A stretch of 64,000 nt of DNA from Nitrososphaerota archaeon (lineage in GTDB: Archaea > Thermoproteota > Nitrososphaeria > Conexivisphaerales > UBA164). The stretch is taken from contig JAMCTX010000011.1 of assembly GCA_023381255.1 (NCBI GenBank), positions 60,413 through 124,412 on the forward strand, read 5' to 3'. This document shows, one piece after another, positions 20,046 to 29,783 of this stretch (positions are counted from its first letter, which is position 1; each line of letters begins with the position of its first letter). The notes under the pieces were generated by a model, which worked only from the letters and a program-made list of their open reading frames with translations, was not told where the DNA came from and did not search any database. Position numbers and translations under genes: made by a program.

Positions 20046-20582
20046 ATGATGGAAAAGAAACGCCTCGCACTCATAACAACGGTTGTCGCTGCATCTGCTG
20101 TGCTGGAACTCCTGCCTCTGAAGCTTTTCTTTCCTTTGCTTCCATACCTGACGTTTGATATAGGGGAGGTGCCAATATTCTTCCTGACGCTCTATGACGG
20201 CATAACAGACGGCGCAATTGCATCAATTGCGCTTACAGTTCTGCTTTTCTTTTTTGGAACGTTTGTACCAATAGGGCCTTTGCTCAAGGGAGCTGCGGTG
20301 ATTTCCGCAATTATCGGCGCATGGGCTGGCATAAAGATCAAGCGCTCACCCTACCTGTCTTTTATTTTATCCACACTTCTAAGGATAATCGCTATGACCG
20401 CCTTCAACTACGTGCTTATAGAATATTTTGTGCCAGGCTTCCTGACATTTTTGCCAAAATACGTCAGCTTCATGTCGCCAATGGTTGCGGTTCTCGTGCT
20501 CACTGCGCTTTTCAATATTTTACAGAACATCATATCATTCATTCCGGCCTATGCTGCCTGGATGAGGTTCAGAACATCCTGA
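20046..20582 (+). CDS. ECF-transporter S-component-like membrane protein
   Basis: Hydrophobic 178-aa ORF with FDIGEVPIFFLTLYDGITDGAIASI pattern. Confidence 0.55.
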   Translation: MMEKKRLALITTVVAASAVLELLPLKLFFPLLPYLTFDIGEVPIFFLTLYDGITDGAIASIALTVLLFFFGTFVPIGPLLKGAAVISAIIGAWAGIKIKRSPYLSFILSTLLRIIAMTAFNYVLIEYFVPGFLTFLPKYVSFMSPMVAVLVLTALFNILQNIISFIPAYAAWMRFRTS

Positions 20583-21678
20583 GCGTCCCTGAAGCGCTTT
20601 TAATCCAGCTATTGTCTGAAAGCTTCCTGAGCATTTTTTTCTTGTAATCCTGGTCTATTGATGATCCTTCAATGATTTCCCCCAAGTATTTTATGGTAGA
20701 TTCGTATGCGTTCCTATCCACAGGATAAGGTATACCGTCCTTGCCGCCGTGCGCAAACGAAAAAACTGCCGGGTCCTTCCAGGATGGTTCCGCCCCATAT
20801 ATCAGTGAAGCGGTAAGCGATAGTGCCCTTACGGCTACGGGACCCATTCCCTTTGTTAACAGCAGTTCTTCGTAGGAAGACGGTGACACGGAATTTATTG
20901 TGCGCAGCAACCTTTTATCGAAGAACCGTTCCAGATGCAGTGACGGCTTGCCTGAAACCCAGCTGTCGAGGCCGGAACCTGACCCAAAAAGCTCTAGCGT
21001 CGCCTTCCTGTTGTCAGCAGACTGGTCTGTCGCTAAATTTAACACGTACCTGCCAGGATCCAGTGCTGCTATCCCGTTGTTTGGGTCGCGCAGCATATTC
21101 TTGTTGCCTTCGCCCATTATATGATACCTTCTGGCATATCCGCTCTGGTAATTCATCCCCTGCTGAACCACGGCCCACTCCTTATTTTCGGATATGAGCA
21201 TCCAGTGCTGATATATTGAATATCCGTCCTGTATTGCCGTCCCGTCCACCTTTGCCGACAGCGCGCTGTTATACCTGAAATAAGAAGGGTCCAAATTAAA
21301 ATTGCTGGCTATTGAGCCCATTTCGTTCTGGATAATCCTGCTTTTTCCCTTGCCCCCAGCAATTTTGAGACCGATTTCCTGTTTTATCAATGCCTCCTTG
21401 AGGGCTGCCATGGTCACTGTTGTCAGGCCGCTGCTGTGCCAGTCAAACCCAAGCACGCTCCCAAATGCCTGAAACCAGAATGGATCTGAAATTCTTTTTA
21501 TTACCTCACGCGTGCCACCCTCATCTACCATCAGTTTAACTATTTCTCCTGAAAGCACCACCATCCTCCGGTAAAGCCATTCAGGTGCCCTTCCCCAGTG
21601 CAGCGGAAGATCAGCTGTGCCGCTTAGCACCAACCCCCACCCATGACAATAGCATTGTAAAAAATAGAATTTTTGCAA
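20569..21678 (-). CDS. DUF763 family protein (true start probably downstream of the ORF start)
   Basis: GTADLPLHWGRAPEWLYRRMV, SDPFWFQAFGSVLGFDWHSSGLTTV. Confidence 0.85.
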   Translation of the reverse strand: MQKFYFLQCYCHGWGLVLSGTADLPLHWGRAPEWLYRRMVVLSGEIVKLMVDEGGTREVIKRISDPFWFQAFGSVLGFDWHSSGLTTVTMAALKEALIKQEIGLKIAGGKGKSRIIQNEMGSIASNFNLDPSYFRYNSALSAKVDGTAIQDGYSIYQHWMLISENKEWAVVQQGMNYQSGYARRYHIMGEGNKNMLRDPNNGIAALDPGRYVLNLATDQSADNRKATLELFGSGSGLDSWVSGKPSLHLERFFDKRLLRTINSVSPSSYEELLLTKGMGPVAVRALSLTASLIYGAEPSWKDPAVFSFAHGGKDGIPYPVDRNAYESTIKYLGEIIEGSSIDQDYKKKMLRKLSDNSWIKSASGTLRMF

Positions 21679-21806
21679 ATATTAAAGTTTTGGTGCACTC
21701 ATGGTCTTGCAAACCGTTTATTTAACGGCGGCAATTTTTAAAAATGCGCGCCTTTCAGTATTTATAAGTTAAAGTATTTATATACCCCTTTTATAAATTA
21801 TATACG

Positions 21807-22364
21807 TTGCCTAAGACATTAGCCACTATAAGTATTGAAAATGTAGTTACGTCAGCGTCGGTAAATCAACCAATAGAGTTGCTCCTTATAACGAAGCTTT
21901 TTCCGGATGTGGAATACCACCCCGAACAGTTCCCGGGGCTCGTGTTCAGATTAAAATCGCCAAAAACAGCCACTCTGATATTTAGCTCCGGGAAGATGGT
22001 TTGCACTGGAGCAAAAAGCGAAGCTCAGGCCAAAAAGGCCGTTGAAACTGTCGTTCAAAAGCTCAGGAAATCTGGCATTGAAATAAGGAATGAACCGATC
22101 ATCGAAATACAGAACATTGTTGCCTCTGCTGCACTCGGCGGAAGGATAAATCTGGAGATGGCAGCGCAAACACTTGAGCACAATATGTATGAGCCTGAAC
22201 AGTTCCCAGGCCTTATATACAGGATGGACGACCCCAAAACAGTAATTCTTCTATTTGCCAGTGGAAAGCTTGTGTGCACGGGGGCAAAAAAAGAAGATGA
22301 AGTATACAGGGCAGTTACAAAGCTCCATGAGCTGCTTGAAGAAAAGGAACTAATGGCCTATTGA
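21807..22364 (+). CDS. tbp: TATA-box-binding protein
   Basis: Two direct repeats with EYHPEQFPGLVFRL / MYEPEQFPGLIYRM and FSSGKMVCTGAKSE / FASGKLVCTGAKKE. Confidence 0.98.
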   Translation: MPKTLATISIENVVTSASVNQPIELLLITKLFPDVEYHPEQFPGLVFRLKSPKTATLIFSSGKMVCTGAKSEAQAKKAVETVVQKLRKSGIEIRNEPIIEIQNIVASAALGGRINLEMAAQTLEHNMYEPEQFPGLIYRMDDPKTVILLFASGKLVCTGAKKEDEVYRAVTKLHELLEEKELMAY

Positions 22365-22410
22365 ACTAATGCAAATATATTTATAAAAGAGTTGTCAACA
22401 ATAAAACGGG

Positions 22411-23079
22411 TTGTCATTTACAAGCTTATTTAAAAAGGGGGAAGACAGGCTGCTTGAACAGATCCTGCAGTATTACCTTACTTTGGAGTCATGCTATGAT
22501 AATCTTCAGAAGTACCTTCTTGAAATAAAGGCGGGCAATGGGTCTGATGAAACATATAAAATAATAAGCGACCTGGAAAAGAAGGCTGATGAAAATCATG
22601 AAAAACTGGCTGAAAGCATAGCGTCTGGAAGTTTTTTCTCCTATATAAGGGACGATTTTCTTCAGCTACTTGAAAAGATGGATTATGTTGCAGATTACTC
22701 AAAGGATGTGGCAAAGATCTTCAAGGAATACAATATAGAACCGGTTTCAATCCAGTATCTCTTTGATAAAACACAATTCACGGATTTCACGGCGGCAATA
22801 AAGGAAACTCTCACCAGCTTTGAGGATGTTCTAAGGAGCGTTAAAAAATCTCCCCCCAATGCCCTATTGGTTAAGGTTAAAAATGTGGAAGGCAATGAAG
22901 AAAAGGCTGACTATATAAAGGACAAGGTGCAGATATCAATACATAACAACTGCAAGGATTTGCCAGTGCTTGACGTTATAACACTGAGGGACATAGTGAA
23001 TTTGCTCGACAATGTGGCAGACAGTGCCGAAGATTCTTCCGATATAATAATACAGCTAATAGCAAAGGGATACAAATGA
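22411..23079 (+). CDS. DUF47 (PhoU-like) phosphate transport regulator
   Basis: Helical DUF47 pattern; overlaps start of the Pit-type transporter. Upstream initiation codon not resolved. Confidence 0.8.
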   Translation: MSFTSLFKKGEDRLLEQILQYYLTLESCYDNLQKYLLEIKAGNGSDETYKIISDLEKKADENHEKLAESIASGSFFSYIRDDFLQLLEKMDYVADYSKDVAKIFKEYNIEPVSIQYLFDKTQFTDFTAAIKETLTSFEDVLRSVKKSPPNALLVKVKNVEGNEEKADYIKDKVQISIHNNCKDLPVLDVITLRDIVNLLDNVADSAEDSSDIIIQLIAKGYK

Positions 23080-24011
23080 CCCTTGACTTTATAATTGAAA
23101 TTATTCTGCTTGTACTTTTAATTTACCTTTTCGGGCTTAATAACGGGTCCGTATTTGAAGGCGGTCTCGCCGGCAGCGGGCTTTACAACTATGCAAGCGC
23201 GGCAATTATAGTTGGGGTTGGAATATTTCTGGGCACATTGATTCAGGGCAGGTACACTGGAACATTCGCAGAGGAAATGGGGGGCGTGCTTTCAGGCAAT
23301 GCCGCAATAATCCTGCTACTGGTCCAGCTGGCGTTGTTTCTGGCATTTACTTTCATAAATTTGCCGCTGAGCATTACGCAGTCCCTGGTTGGCGGGTGGT
23401 TGTCGGTTCTGCTTATACTTGGAATAATCATAAAGCCTGGGCCCATGGATTCGCTTTTTTTCTGGTGGGTTGTTTCGCCATTTATATCGATGGCATTTAC
23501 CGCCGTTTTTTACAAGGCTGTAAGGCGCCTGTCATTTCATTTTCCGATATCTTCAGTTAGCTACACGTCACGCATATCTGCGCTTGTGCTGGTCTTTTAC
23601 ACTTCATTTGTGCTCGGGGCCAACAATGTGGGATTCATCATGGGGGCTTTTGGCCTCAATTATTTTATACTGATTTTGCTTGCAATAGCGGCATCAATAG
23701 GCGCCCTGGGAGCTTCCAGGATGTCGAAGGCAATTGGGGAAGACCTCATTGTGGCTGGACCGCTGGGAATAACATCGGCACTGCTGGGAGGGACCACGGT
23801 GCTGCTTTTCCTAACCTATCTTGGACTGCCGGCATCACTTACGACAACCATACTTGGCGCGCTGATAGGCGTTGGCATTGCCTCCAAGCCTAGGCTGTTT
23901 AACAAAAGGTACCTTGTGCTGGTGGTTTTGAGCTGGATCATGGCCTTTGTAATGGGGTTTGCCATAGTTTATGGCATCTTTGCCCCCCTAAGGGTGCTGC
24001 TTCATTTCTGA
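23076..24011 (+). CDS. Inorganic phosphate transporter, Pit family
   Basis: NNGSVFEG, SGNAAI, LPLSITQSLVGGWLS, VLGANNVGF Pit-family repeats. Confidence 0.85.
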   Translation: MTLDFIIEIILLVLLIYLFGLNNGSVFEGGLAGSGLYNYASAAIIVGVGIFLGTLIQGRYTGTFAEEMGGVLSGNAAIILLLVQLALFLAFTFINLPLSITQSLVGGWLSVLLILGIIIKPGPMDSLFFWWVVSPFISMAFTAVFYKAVRRLSFHFPISSVSYTSRISALVLVFYTSFVLGANNVGFIMGAFGLNYFILILLAIAASIGALGASRMSKAIGEDLIVAGPLGITSALLGGTTVLLFLTYLGLPASLTTTILGALIGVGIASKPRLFNKRYLVLVVLSWIMAFVMGFAIVYGIFAPLRVLLHF

Positions 24012-24530
24012 TTGATTTGATCCCTTGTAATACTTTTTAACAAATTCAATCACCGCATTCCATATCTGATCCCCCTGCCTGTGAACGTTTCTTGCTACAA
24101 CGCCCTTTTGCGCTGAAACTGCCTCGGCATAATCCATCATAGAAATCGCTATTGCAAGGCTTTCCTTATTGCCTGTTATGAGCGCCGGCCAGCCATTTTT
24201 GAGTTTGCTGTCAATATTGATTATACCAGGCCTCATTACATTTGCACCCTGCTTTATACGCTCAGAAGCACCGCTGTCAACTTCAAGCTGAGGCAACTGC
24301 CCAGAGATTTTGTCAGCCAAAAATGGGTAAAATGCGCTGTTTTTTTTATCGTAGATCATAAACCCGTCATCCACAAGCACCAATGCATTTTCCAGTTCCA
24401 GCGCCCTTTCCGGCTCAAAATGTATGCCTGTCCTTTCCATTATCTCCTTTGAATATTGCTTTATCTCCTTTTTACTAAGATAATTGATCTTCAATGACAG
24501 CAGTTTATCTAACCAAAATAAAAATATTAG
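23988..24530 (-). CDS. PUA-domain RNA-binding protein (approximate N-terminus)
   Basis: LPQLEVDSGASERIKQGANVMRPGIINID PUA motif. ORF-track start (24581) lies inside the tRNA gene, so it is rejected. Confidence 0.75.
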   Translation of the reverse strand, partial: LIFLFWLDKLLSLKINYLSKKEIKQYSKEIMERTGIHFEPERALELENALVLVDDGFMIYDKKNSAFYPFLADKISGQLPQLEVDSGASERIKQGANVMRPGIINIDSKLKNGWPALITGNKESLAIAISMMDYAEAVSAQKGVVARNVHRQGDQIWNAVIEFVKKYYKGSNQSEMKQHP

Positions 24531-24629
24531 TGGGCCGGGCCGGATTTGAACCGGCGACCTTTCGGTTATCAGCTTCGTCACATCTTTTTAAGATGTTCGA
24601 ACGCTCTAACCATGCTGAGCTACCGGCCC
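24531..24629 (-). tRNA. tRNA-Ile (GAT) with 24-nt intron at 24574-24597
   Basis: GGGCCGG/CCGGCCC acceptor; T-arm GCCGGTTCAAATCCGGC. Removing AACATCTTAAAAAGATGTGACGAA restores TTCGG-CTGATAA-CCGAA. BHB: helix CGTT/GACG, bulges CG^A and AA^G, intron helix ACATCTT/AAGATGT. Confidence 0.93.
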
Positions 24630-24633
24630 ATCA

Positions 24634-24993
24634 TCACGCTGTTGCTGGTCCCTTAAGTGCCTGATTGACTTTTGCCTGCACTTCCTGCAGGCTCTGCCTG
24701 ACTTTCTCTTCCTGCTTAGCCAGTATTGTCCTTCTTGTATTGGCAAGCTCCTTCCTCTCTCCAAGTTCCTTTAAAAGGTCCTGCTTTGTTGACCTGATCA
24801 TTATGCTTCCTGATATTTTGTAAACCTGCGCGTCATCATTTTCCTTTGTTAACTCTTCGATTGCCCTTTCGGCATCAGCTAGCTCCAGATCAACCTGCTG
24901 CTTTTGCGCAAGGAGCGCCTGCAGCGTCTGTTGAAGCTGGTCGTACCTTGCCAGTTCTTCCTGCAACCATGGTGGTATGTTTGCTTCGCTCAT
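24634..24993 (-). CDS. pfdB: Prefoldin subunit beta
   Basis: LARYDQLQQTLQALLAQKQQVDLELADAERAIEEL..VYKISGSIMI. Confidence 0.93.
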   Translation of the reverse strand: MSEANIPPWLQEELARYDQLQQTLQALLAQKQQVDLELADAERAIEELTKENDDAQVYKISGSIMIRSTKQDLLKELGERKELANTRRTILAKQEEKVRQSLQEVQAKVNQALKGPATA

Positions 24994-25202
24994 TTTACCT
25001 TCTCCATACTTTCCAAAGCGGCATTTATAACTCTAAGGGTTGAATTCAGCCTTGCCCTCATGTCCCCCATATCACGCGCCGCATACTCAATTATAAACTC
25101 CCCATTCTTACATTTAGAATCATCTATTGCAGCACTAAGTGCTTTAGCTATAGCTTTGTTCCCACTTACAGTTATTTTTATTGTGCTGTCATTATGGCTC
25201 AT
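24990..25202 (-). CDS. KEOPS complex Pcc1-like subunit
   Basis: 70-aa ORF in the conserved superoperon position; D(M)RARLNSTLRVINAALE. Confidence 0.7.
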   Translation of the reverse strand: MSHNDSTIKITVSGNKAIAKALSAAIDDSKCKNGEFIIEYAARDMGDMRARLNSTLRVINAALESMEKVK

Positions 25203-25377
25203 AAGCGTCTCCAGTTACCCTGTAGCCGCATTTGCCGCACTCCCATATCCCATTATTTGACCTGGCAAAGGTCTTTGAGCCGCACTTTGGGCATGCGCGC
25301 TTCTTTTTCAGCTTTTTCCATGCCGCCAAGTACTTTCTCCTTACTGTCAGCCCATATTTAATTCCCAGATTTGGCAT
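25192..25377 (-). CDS. rpl37ae: Large ribosomal subunit protein eL43 (L37Ae)
   Basis: KYGLTVRRKY..CPKCGSKTFAR..GIWECGKCGY zinc ribbon. Confidence 0.93.
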   Translation of the reverse strand: MPNLGIKYGLTVRRKYLAAWKKLKKKRACPKCGSKTFARSNNGIWECGKCGYRVTGDAYEP

Positions 25378-26188
25378 TTTCTACCGCCTCCACTATTTTT
25401 TTTCTAATATCTAAATACTTCGCTTTTCCCGCATCTACTACTTGAAACACGTCGTCAATCTTTAGCCCACCGCTTCCCCCTTTTTGCATGGCGCATAGCC
25501 TTCCATCACTGTCATAGACAGCTGTTAGCCTGGCATCCATTATGCCCTCCTCCTCCCATGTCGGGTCAATCACTAAGCTGCCTCCTATTTTTGCGAATGT
25601 TAGAGAAACAGCCAGGTCCGCAAGCGGCATTGCCATTTTATCTTCTGTCTTTACCGGAACGTCACCTTCCATTCTGTACACGTTAAAGCTGGAGGTCATA
25701 AGAGCTGCAACGGCAGCATATGATGAAGCATCGAAAAGGTTACCGTCCATGCTAAGCACGCTTATATCAACAAACACAGTATATACCTGCTTTGCCGGCT
25801 CGATTACCAGCTTTGAGAAGTCCACCATTTTGCTTTCCCTTATGCCGCGGTCAACAACCCTTGCGAGCTCAATTGAATCCTCGTCCGGCGGTCCCGGCTC
25901 CTGGTATTCACTTGCTGTAGGAAGCACTTCCGCATTTACTATCAATATCCCCTCACTGGGAGTGTCAGGAAACGGAGTGTCAACTTCAACTTTGACGCCT
26001 GCTATAACATGAGTGCCCCCAAGCTTGACCGAAGCCGACCCCTCAGCTTTTTCAATTATGCCTGGAGTAATTTCAAGCGGTCTCTGGCTCGTAAGATCGC
26101 GGCCATCGATGTGCCTGCCCTCTGAAAGCGACTTAAGTATCTGATCCTTCCTTAAATTGCTTATTATAGGGCCCTTCTTTGGCATCAT
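25358..26188 (-). CDS. rrp42: Exosome complex protein Rrp42
   Basis: RNase PH fold, adjacent to rrp41; GRHIDGRDLTSQRPLEI. Confidence 0.95.
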   Translation of the reverse strand: MMPKKGPIISNLRKDQILKSLSEGRHIDGRDLTSQRPLEITPGIIEKAEGSASVKLGGTHVIAGVKVEVDTPFPDTPSEGILIVNAEVLPTASEYQEPGPPDEDSIELARVVDRGIRESKMVDFSKLVIEPAKQVYTVFVDISVLSMDGNLFDASSYAAVAALMTSSFNVYRMEGDVPVKTEDKMAMPLADLAVSLTFAKIGGSLVIDPTWEEEGIMDARLTAVYDSDGRLCAMQKGGSGGLKIDDVFQVVDAGKAKYLDIRKKIVEAVENAKSGN

Positions 26189-26898
26189 TTTTCATCGACC
26201 TTTTCAAAATACTTTTTGCCAAGCGCTTCCTTCTGCTTTTCCTTTATTTTCATTGCAGCTTCCTTTGCCATATTAACAGCCTCCTTAAATTCTTCAACTG
26301 TCATTTTTCCATCCATCTGCAGAAGTGTTATCATATTTTCATTTAACAGGAAGGCTATTGGCAGGTCAACCTCTCCCTCCTTGTCCTCCTTGTCACTCAG
26401 GTCTACAACAAGTGTTCCATCAACCTTTCCCACCGCAACCGCTTCCACCAAGTCTTTCATTGGTATCCCAGCATCTGCAAGAGCAACAGAAGCTGCCGTA
26501 ATGCTTGCGCTCCTGCTTCCGCCGTCGCTCTGCAACACTTCAACATATATGTCAAGAAGCGTCTTTGGAAATTCATCAAGAATTAACGACGATTCTAACG
26601 CATCCCTTATCACTTTAGAAATCTCTATTTCCCTCCTTGATGGAGCCGGTGATTTTCTCTCGTCTGTAGAAAATGGCGACATATGGTACCTGCACCTGAT
26701 TACTGCCTTTTCCATACTGGTGCCGTACCTGTGGCTGTCCTTAGGGCCATAAACCGCAACATATATCTTGTTTTTGCCATGCTCAATGTAAGATGAACCG
26801 GCCGCATTTTTTATGGTTCCCGCTTCAAGCTTTAGCGGCCTTAAGTCTAGAAGCCCTCTTCCATCTGTCCTTTTTCCGTCAACAATCAAATTACCCAT
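26185..26898 (-). CDS. rrp41: Exosome complex exonuclease Rrp41
   Basis: GKRTDGRGLLDLRPL, YGPKDSHRYG, RREIEISKVIRDALES, LQSDGGSRSASITAASVAL. Confidence 0.96.
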   Translation of the reverse strand: MGNLIVDGKRTDGRGLLDLRPLKLEAGTIKNAAGSSYIEHGKNKIYVAVYGPKDSHRYGTSMEKAVIRCRYHMSPFSTDERKSPAPSRREIEISKVIRDALESSLILDEFPKTLLDIYVEVLQSDGGSRSASITAASVALADAGIPMKDLVEAVAVGKVDGTLVVDLSDKEDKEGEVDLPIAFLLNENMITLLQMDGKMTVEEFKEAVNMAKEAAMKIKEKQKEALGKKYFEKVDEK

Positions 26899-26899
26899 T

Positions 26900-27547
26900 T
26901 TAGCTCAAAACCCCCTTCAACACATCTTCAAGCCCATATAGCTCAACCTGGCTCTCAATAGCCTTTATAACTGCCGTTATTTTATCTATTGAATCCTTTT
27001 CGCCTTTAGCTACAATCAAACCGTTAATGCCCATAACAATGCCTGCCCCTGTATATGCCTTGATTTTGTTTATTATATTGCTTTTGCTCTTCAGCAAATA
27101 AGCTGCTTTTGCCGGCGATATATAGAATATGGCATCGCCATCAACCCTCCATTTCTGTTCAAGGGTAAGTGAAACATCCCTGCCCCTCTCAATCCTGTTT
27201 ACCCTAGCACTTAGCAGGTCACCTATCCTCACCTTCTCGCTCAAATCTCGCTTTGATGGGTCTATTCTCTTTTTATAAAACGCGTTTGCCATTATAAAAC
27301 CATTAATATATGAATTTATGTCGACCGTTGCGGCAAGTGGCTGAACGTCAGTAATCATGCCAATTACCTGATCACCTATCTTTGGTATGTACGGCCCAGA
27401 AAGCCTGGTTACCCTCACCTTGCCACCAGCGACCTCTGCGCTGCCCACAAATATTGAATAAAATTTGTCGTCGTTTTTTATTACATTGCTGTAAATTCTG
27501 TAATTTCCCTTGGCGACCAGGTCCCCCGGCACAACGCTCTTACTCAA
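26900..27547 (-). CDS. rrp4: Exosome complex RNA-binding protein Rrp4
   Basis: VVPGDLVAKGNYR..Y, S1 and KH regions, position next to rrp41. Confidence 0.94.
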   Translation of the reverse strand: MSKSVVPGDLVAKGNYRIYSNVIKNDDKFYSIFVGSAEVAGGKVRVTRLSGPYIPKIGDQVIGMITDVQPLAATVDINSYINGFIMANAFYKKRIDPSKRDLSEKVRIGDLLSARVNRIERGRDVSLTLEQKWRVDGDAIFYISPAKAAYLLKSKSNIINKIKAYTGAGIVMGINGLIVAKGEKDSIDKITAVIKAIESQVELYGLEDVLKGVLS

Positions 27548-28229
27548 TAAGCTTCACCTCAGCTTCCCCATGAGTTACCGATGCCATTCTGTCCAGAAAC
27601 GCTGACTGAGAAGCTATGGGCATAACTATCCTGCCGCTAAGGGAGCCGTCGCTGCCCCAGTTTTCCTCTTTCAGCTCTCCAAACTCCTTTAGCACCTTTA
27701 TTGCCTGATAAGCGTACTTTGAAGTGATCTTAAATGACAGAGTTATGCTGCCAGTTTTAAGCGCAAGGTACGGCCTTAGCTTTTCAATTATTCCCTTTGC
27801 CTGCTCCTCTGCCGGCTTCATTGGGTCTATTGGAACCCCAACCATTTCCATTGCCTTTTCAATTCTTACAATCGGATGGGGCAAGCCGGTCTTGGGGTCA
27901 ACAAAATTCTTGGAAATAAAGCTAACTATCTGCCTCCTCTTTTCCTCGGTCATTTTTCTCCTCTGGTCAGTCGTTAACGGCAATTCTCCCTTCAGAAGTA
28001 TCTCCCTTTCAATTTCCCTTATATTTTCTGTGCCAAATGCCTTCTTTAACTTGTCACGGGGAGCCCGCTGCCCCTTTGAAGAGTCTGTATACACTTCGTC
28101 CACCACAAGCACCTTGTCAATATCCTTCGTCTTGTTCTGACGGTACTCAAAGGCGGCTTCGGAATTCACAAGAATTTCAAACTTTTCGGATCCCCTGGAG
28201 ATTTTTACAACGACTGGCTTGGAGGACAT
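27540..28229 (-). CDS. sbds: Ribosome maturation protein SBDS
   Basis: EILVNSEAAFEYRQNKTKDIDKVLVVDEVYTDSSKGQRA. Confidence 0.95.
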   Translation of the reverse strand: MSSKPVVVKISRGSEKFEILVNSEAAFEYRQNKTKDIDKVLVVDEVYTDSSKGQRAPRDKLKKAFGTENIREIEREILLKGELPLTTDQRRKMTEEKRRQIVSFISKNFVDPKTGLPHPIVRIEKAMEMVGVPIDPMKPAEEQAKGIIEKLRPYLALKTGSITLSFKITSKYAYQAIKVLKEFGELKEENWGSDGSLSGRIVMPIASQSAFLDRMASVTHGEAEVKLIE

Positions 28230-28238
28230 TTTATAAGC

Positions 28239-28967
28239 TTACGCCTGCCACTCTTTTGCTAGATTTTCAACCTTTGCTGTCACTTCTTCCTTTGACAGCA
28301 TCTTCATAGCCCTGCTTGCGCTGTCTATGGTTGCAACCTTCACATTTACCGGGTCAACCTTTCCTTCGTTTACCTTCAATATGCACTTTAGCGCAAGATC
28401 GACAGCTTCTTCAAACGGTGCATCACCCTTATAGTTCTGTTCAAGATATTCGTTAGCGGCGTCGCTTCCCCCTCCTATCGCAATTGCGTTATATTCCAGA
28501 TAGGTGCCGCTTGGGTCAGTCGAATAAAGCGCCGGCGCTTCCTTGTCCACCCCCGCTATAATTAGCGAAACACCAAAAGGCCTTACTCCTGCATACTGAG
28601 TATACTGCTGCGCAAGGTCGCCCAGCTTCCTGGATATCGTCTCTACCTCCACTTCCTCATCATAGAGCAGCCGGTTGTTTTGCGCCAGCGTCCTTGCCGA
28701 ATCAACCATGACCCTGGCGTCAGGAACATATCCAGCCGCAGCGATTCCTATATGATCATCAACCTGAAATATCTTCTGGCTAAGCCTTGAGCTCTGAAGC
28801 TTTTTTATTCTTTCTTCAACAGCCAGAACGACGCCGCCATTTACCTTAATTCCTATTGCAATTGTTCCCCTTCTTACGGTTTCTATGGCATATTCAACCT
28901 GATACAGCCTTCCATCAGGTGAAAATATGGTTAATGCTCTATCATACCCTGCTGATGGTGCAAACAT
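28239..28967 (-). CDS. psmA: Proteasome subunit alpha
   Basis: GYDRALTIFSPDGRLYQVEYAIETVRRG. Confidence 0.97.
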   Translation of the reverse strand: MFAPSAGYDRALTIFSPDGRLYQVEYAIETVRRGTIAIGIKVNGGVVLAVEERIKKLQSSRLSQKIFQVDDHIGIAAAGYVPDARVMVDSARTLAQNNRLLYDEEVEVETISRKLGDLAQQYTQYAGVRPFGVSLIIAGVDKEAPALYSTDPSGTYLEYNAIAIGGGSDAANEYLEQNYKGDAPFEEAVDLALKCILKVNEGKVDPVNVKVATIDSASRAMKMLSKEEVTAKVENLAKEWQA

Positions 28968-29041
28968 TTTCTAAAATTCACCAATGTTGATTGACAGGCG
29001 CCCCTTTTTAAATTTTTTATAATAATTGTGGTCTATGCTAA

Positions 29042-29782
29042 TCAGCCGTGCAGAAAGCCGTTTATTTTTTCCCTATTTTTCATTAAACTTGTGCCAATCA
29101 GGAACCCATCAGCCCCAAGCGACCTGAGCCTGATTATCCTTTCAGATGAGTCGATTCCGCTTTCTGCAATCTTCAGAACGTTTGCTGGCATTGCAGATAT
29201 AATGCGCTCCTGCTGCTTATAGTCAATTTTTAGCGTATGAAGATTTCTTGCATTGACCCCAACTATCCTTGGCTTCAAGTCAAGAGCTATATTTAGGTCT
29301 TTTTCACTGTGAACCTCCACAAGCGCCTCCATGCCCATCGAATACGCAAGGCGGTAAAGCCTTCTCAGCGTTTCCTCCTCATCTATTATGCCCACAATCA
29401 AAAGCACCGCGTCCGCCCCAAGCACATATGCATCATGCACCTGACCTTCTGTAACCACAAAATCCTTCATTAAAACCGGGATATTAACTAAGGATGATGC
29501 CTCCTTCAAAAGGCCGTAAGACCCGTTAAATGCTACAGGTTCTGTAATGACACTCAATCCAGCCGCTCCAGCTGTCTCTATATATTTTACGTATTTGCCT
29601 GCATCCAGGTCCGACCGGAAACCGGATGGCGATGCCATCTTTAGCTCAGCTATTATGGGGTTTATTCCCCGCCTTTTGGCGCTCATTATTGACAGCGATA
29701 AACTGTGGTTTCCCCTTTCCCTGTTGCCGTGCGCCCTGCCCCTGTTTTTTGCAGCTTCCACCACGCTCTGAAGCCAATTCAT
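29042..29782 (-). CDS. trpC: Indole-3-glycerol phosphate synthase
   Basis: PIIAELKMASPS, VLMKDFVV, VGVNARNL, AESGI. Confidence 0.95.
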   Translation of the reverse strand: MNWLQSVVEAAKNRGRAHGNRERGNHSLSLSIMSAKRRGINPIIAELKMASPSGFRSDLDAGKYVKYIETAGAAGLSVITEPVAFNGSYGLLKEASSLVNIPVLMKDFVVTEGQVHDAYVLGADAVLLIVGIIDEEETLRRLYRLAYSMGMEALVEVHSEKDLNIALDLKPRIVGVNARNLHTLKIDYKQQERIISAMPANVLKIAESGIDSSERIIRLRSLGADGFLIGTSLMKNREKINGFLHG

Positions 29783-29783
29783 G

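Noticed and set aside
24531-24581. N-terminal extension of the PUA-domain ORF (MTKLITERSPVQIRPGP...)
   Set aside because: This segment is the 3' half of the tRNA-Ile gene read through; the true start must be downstream.
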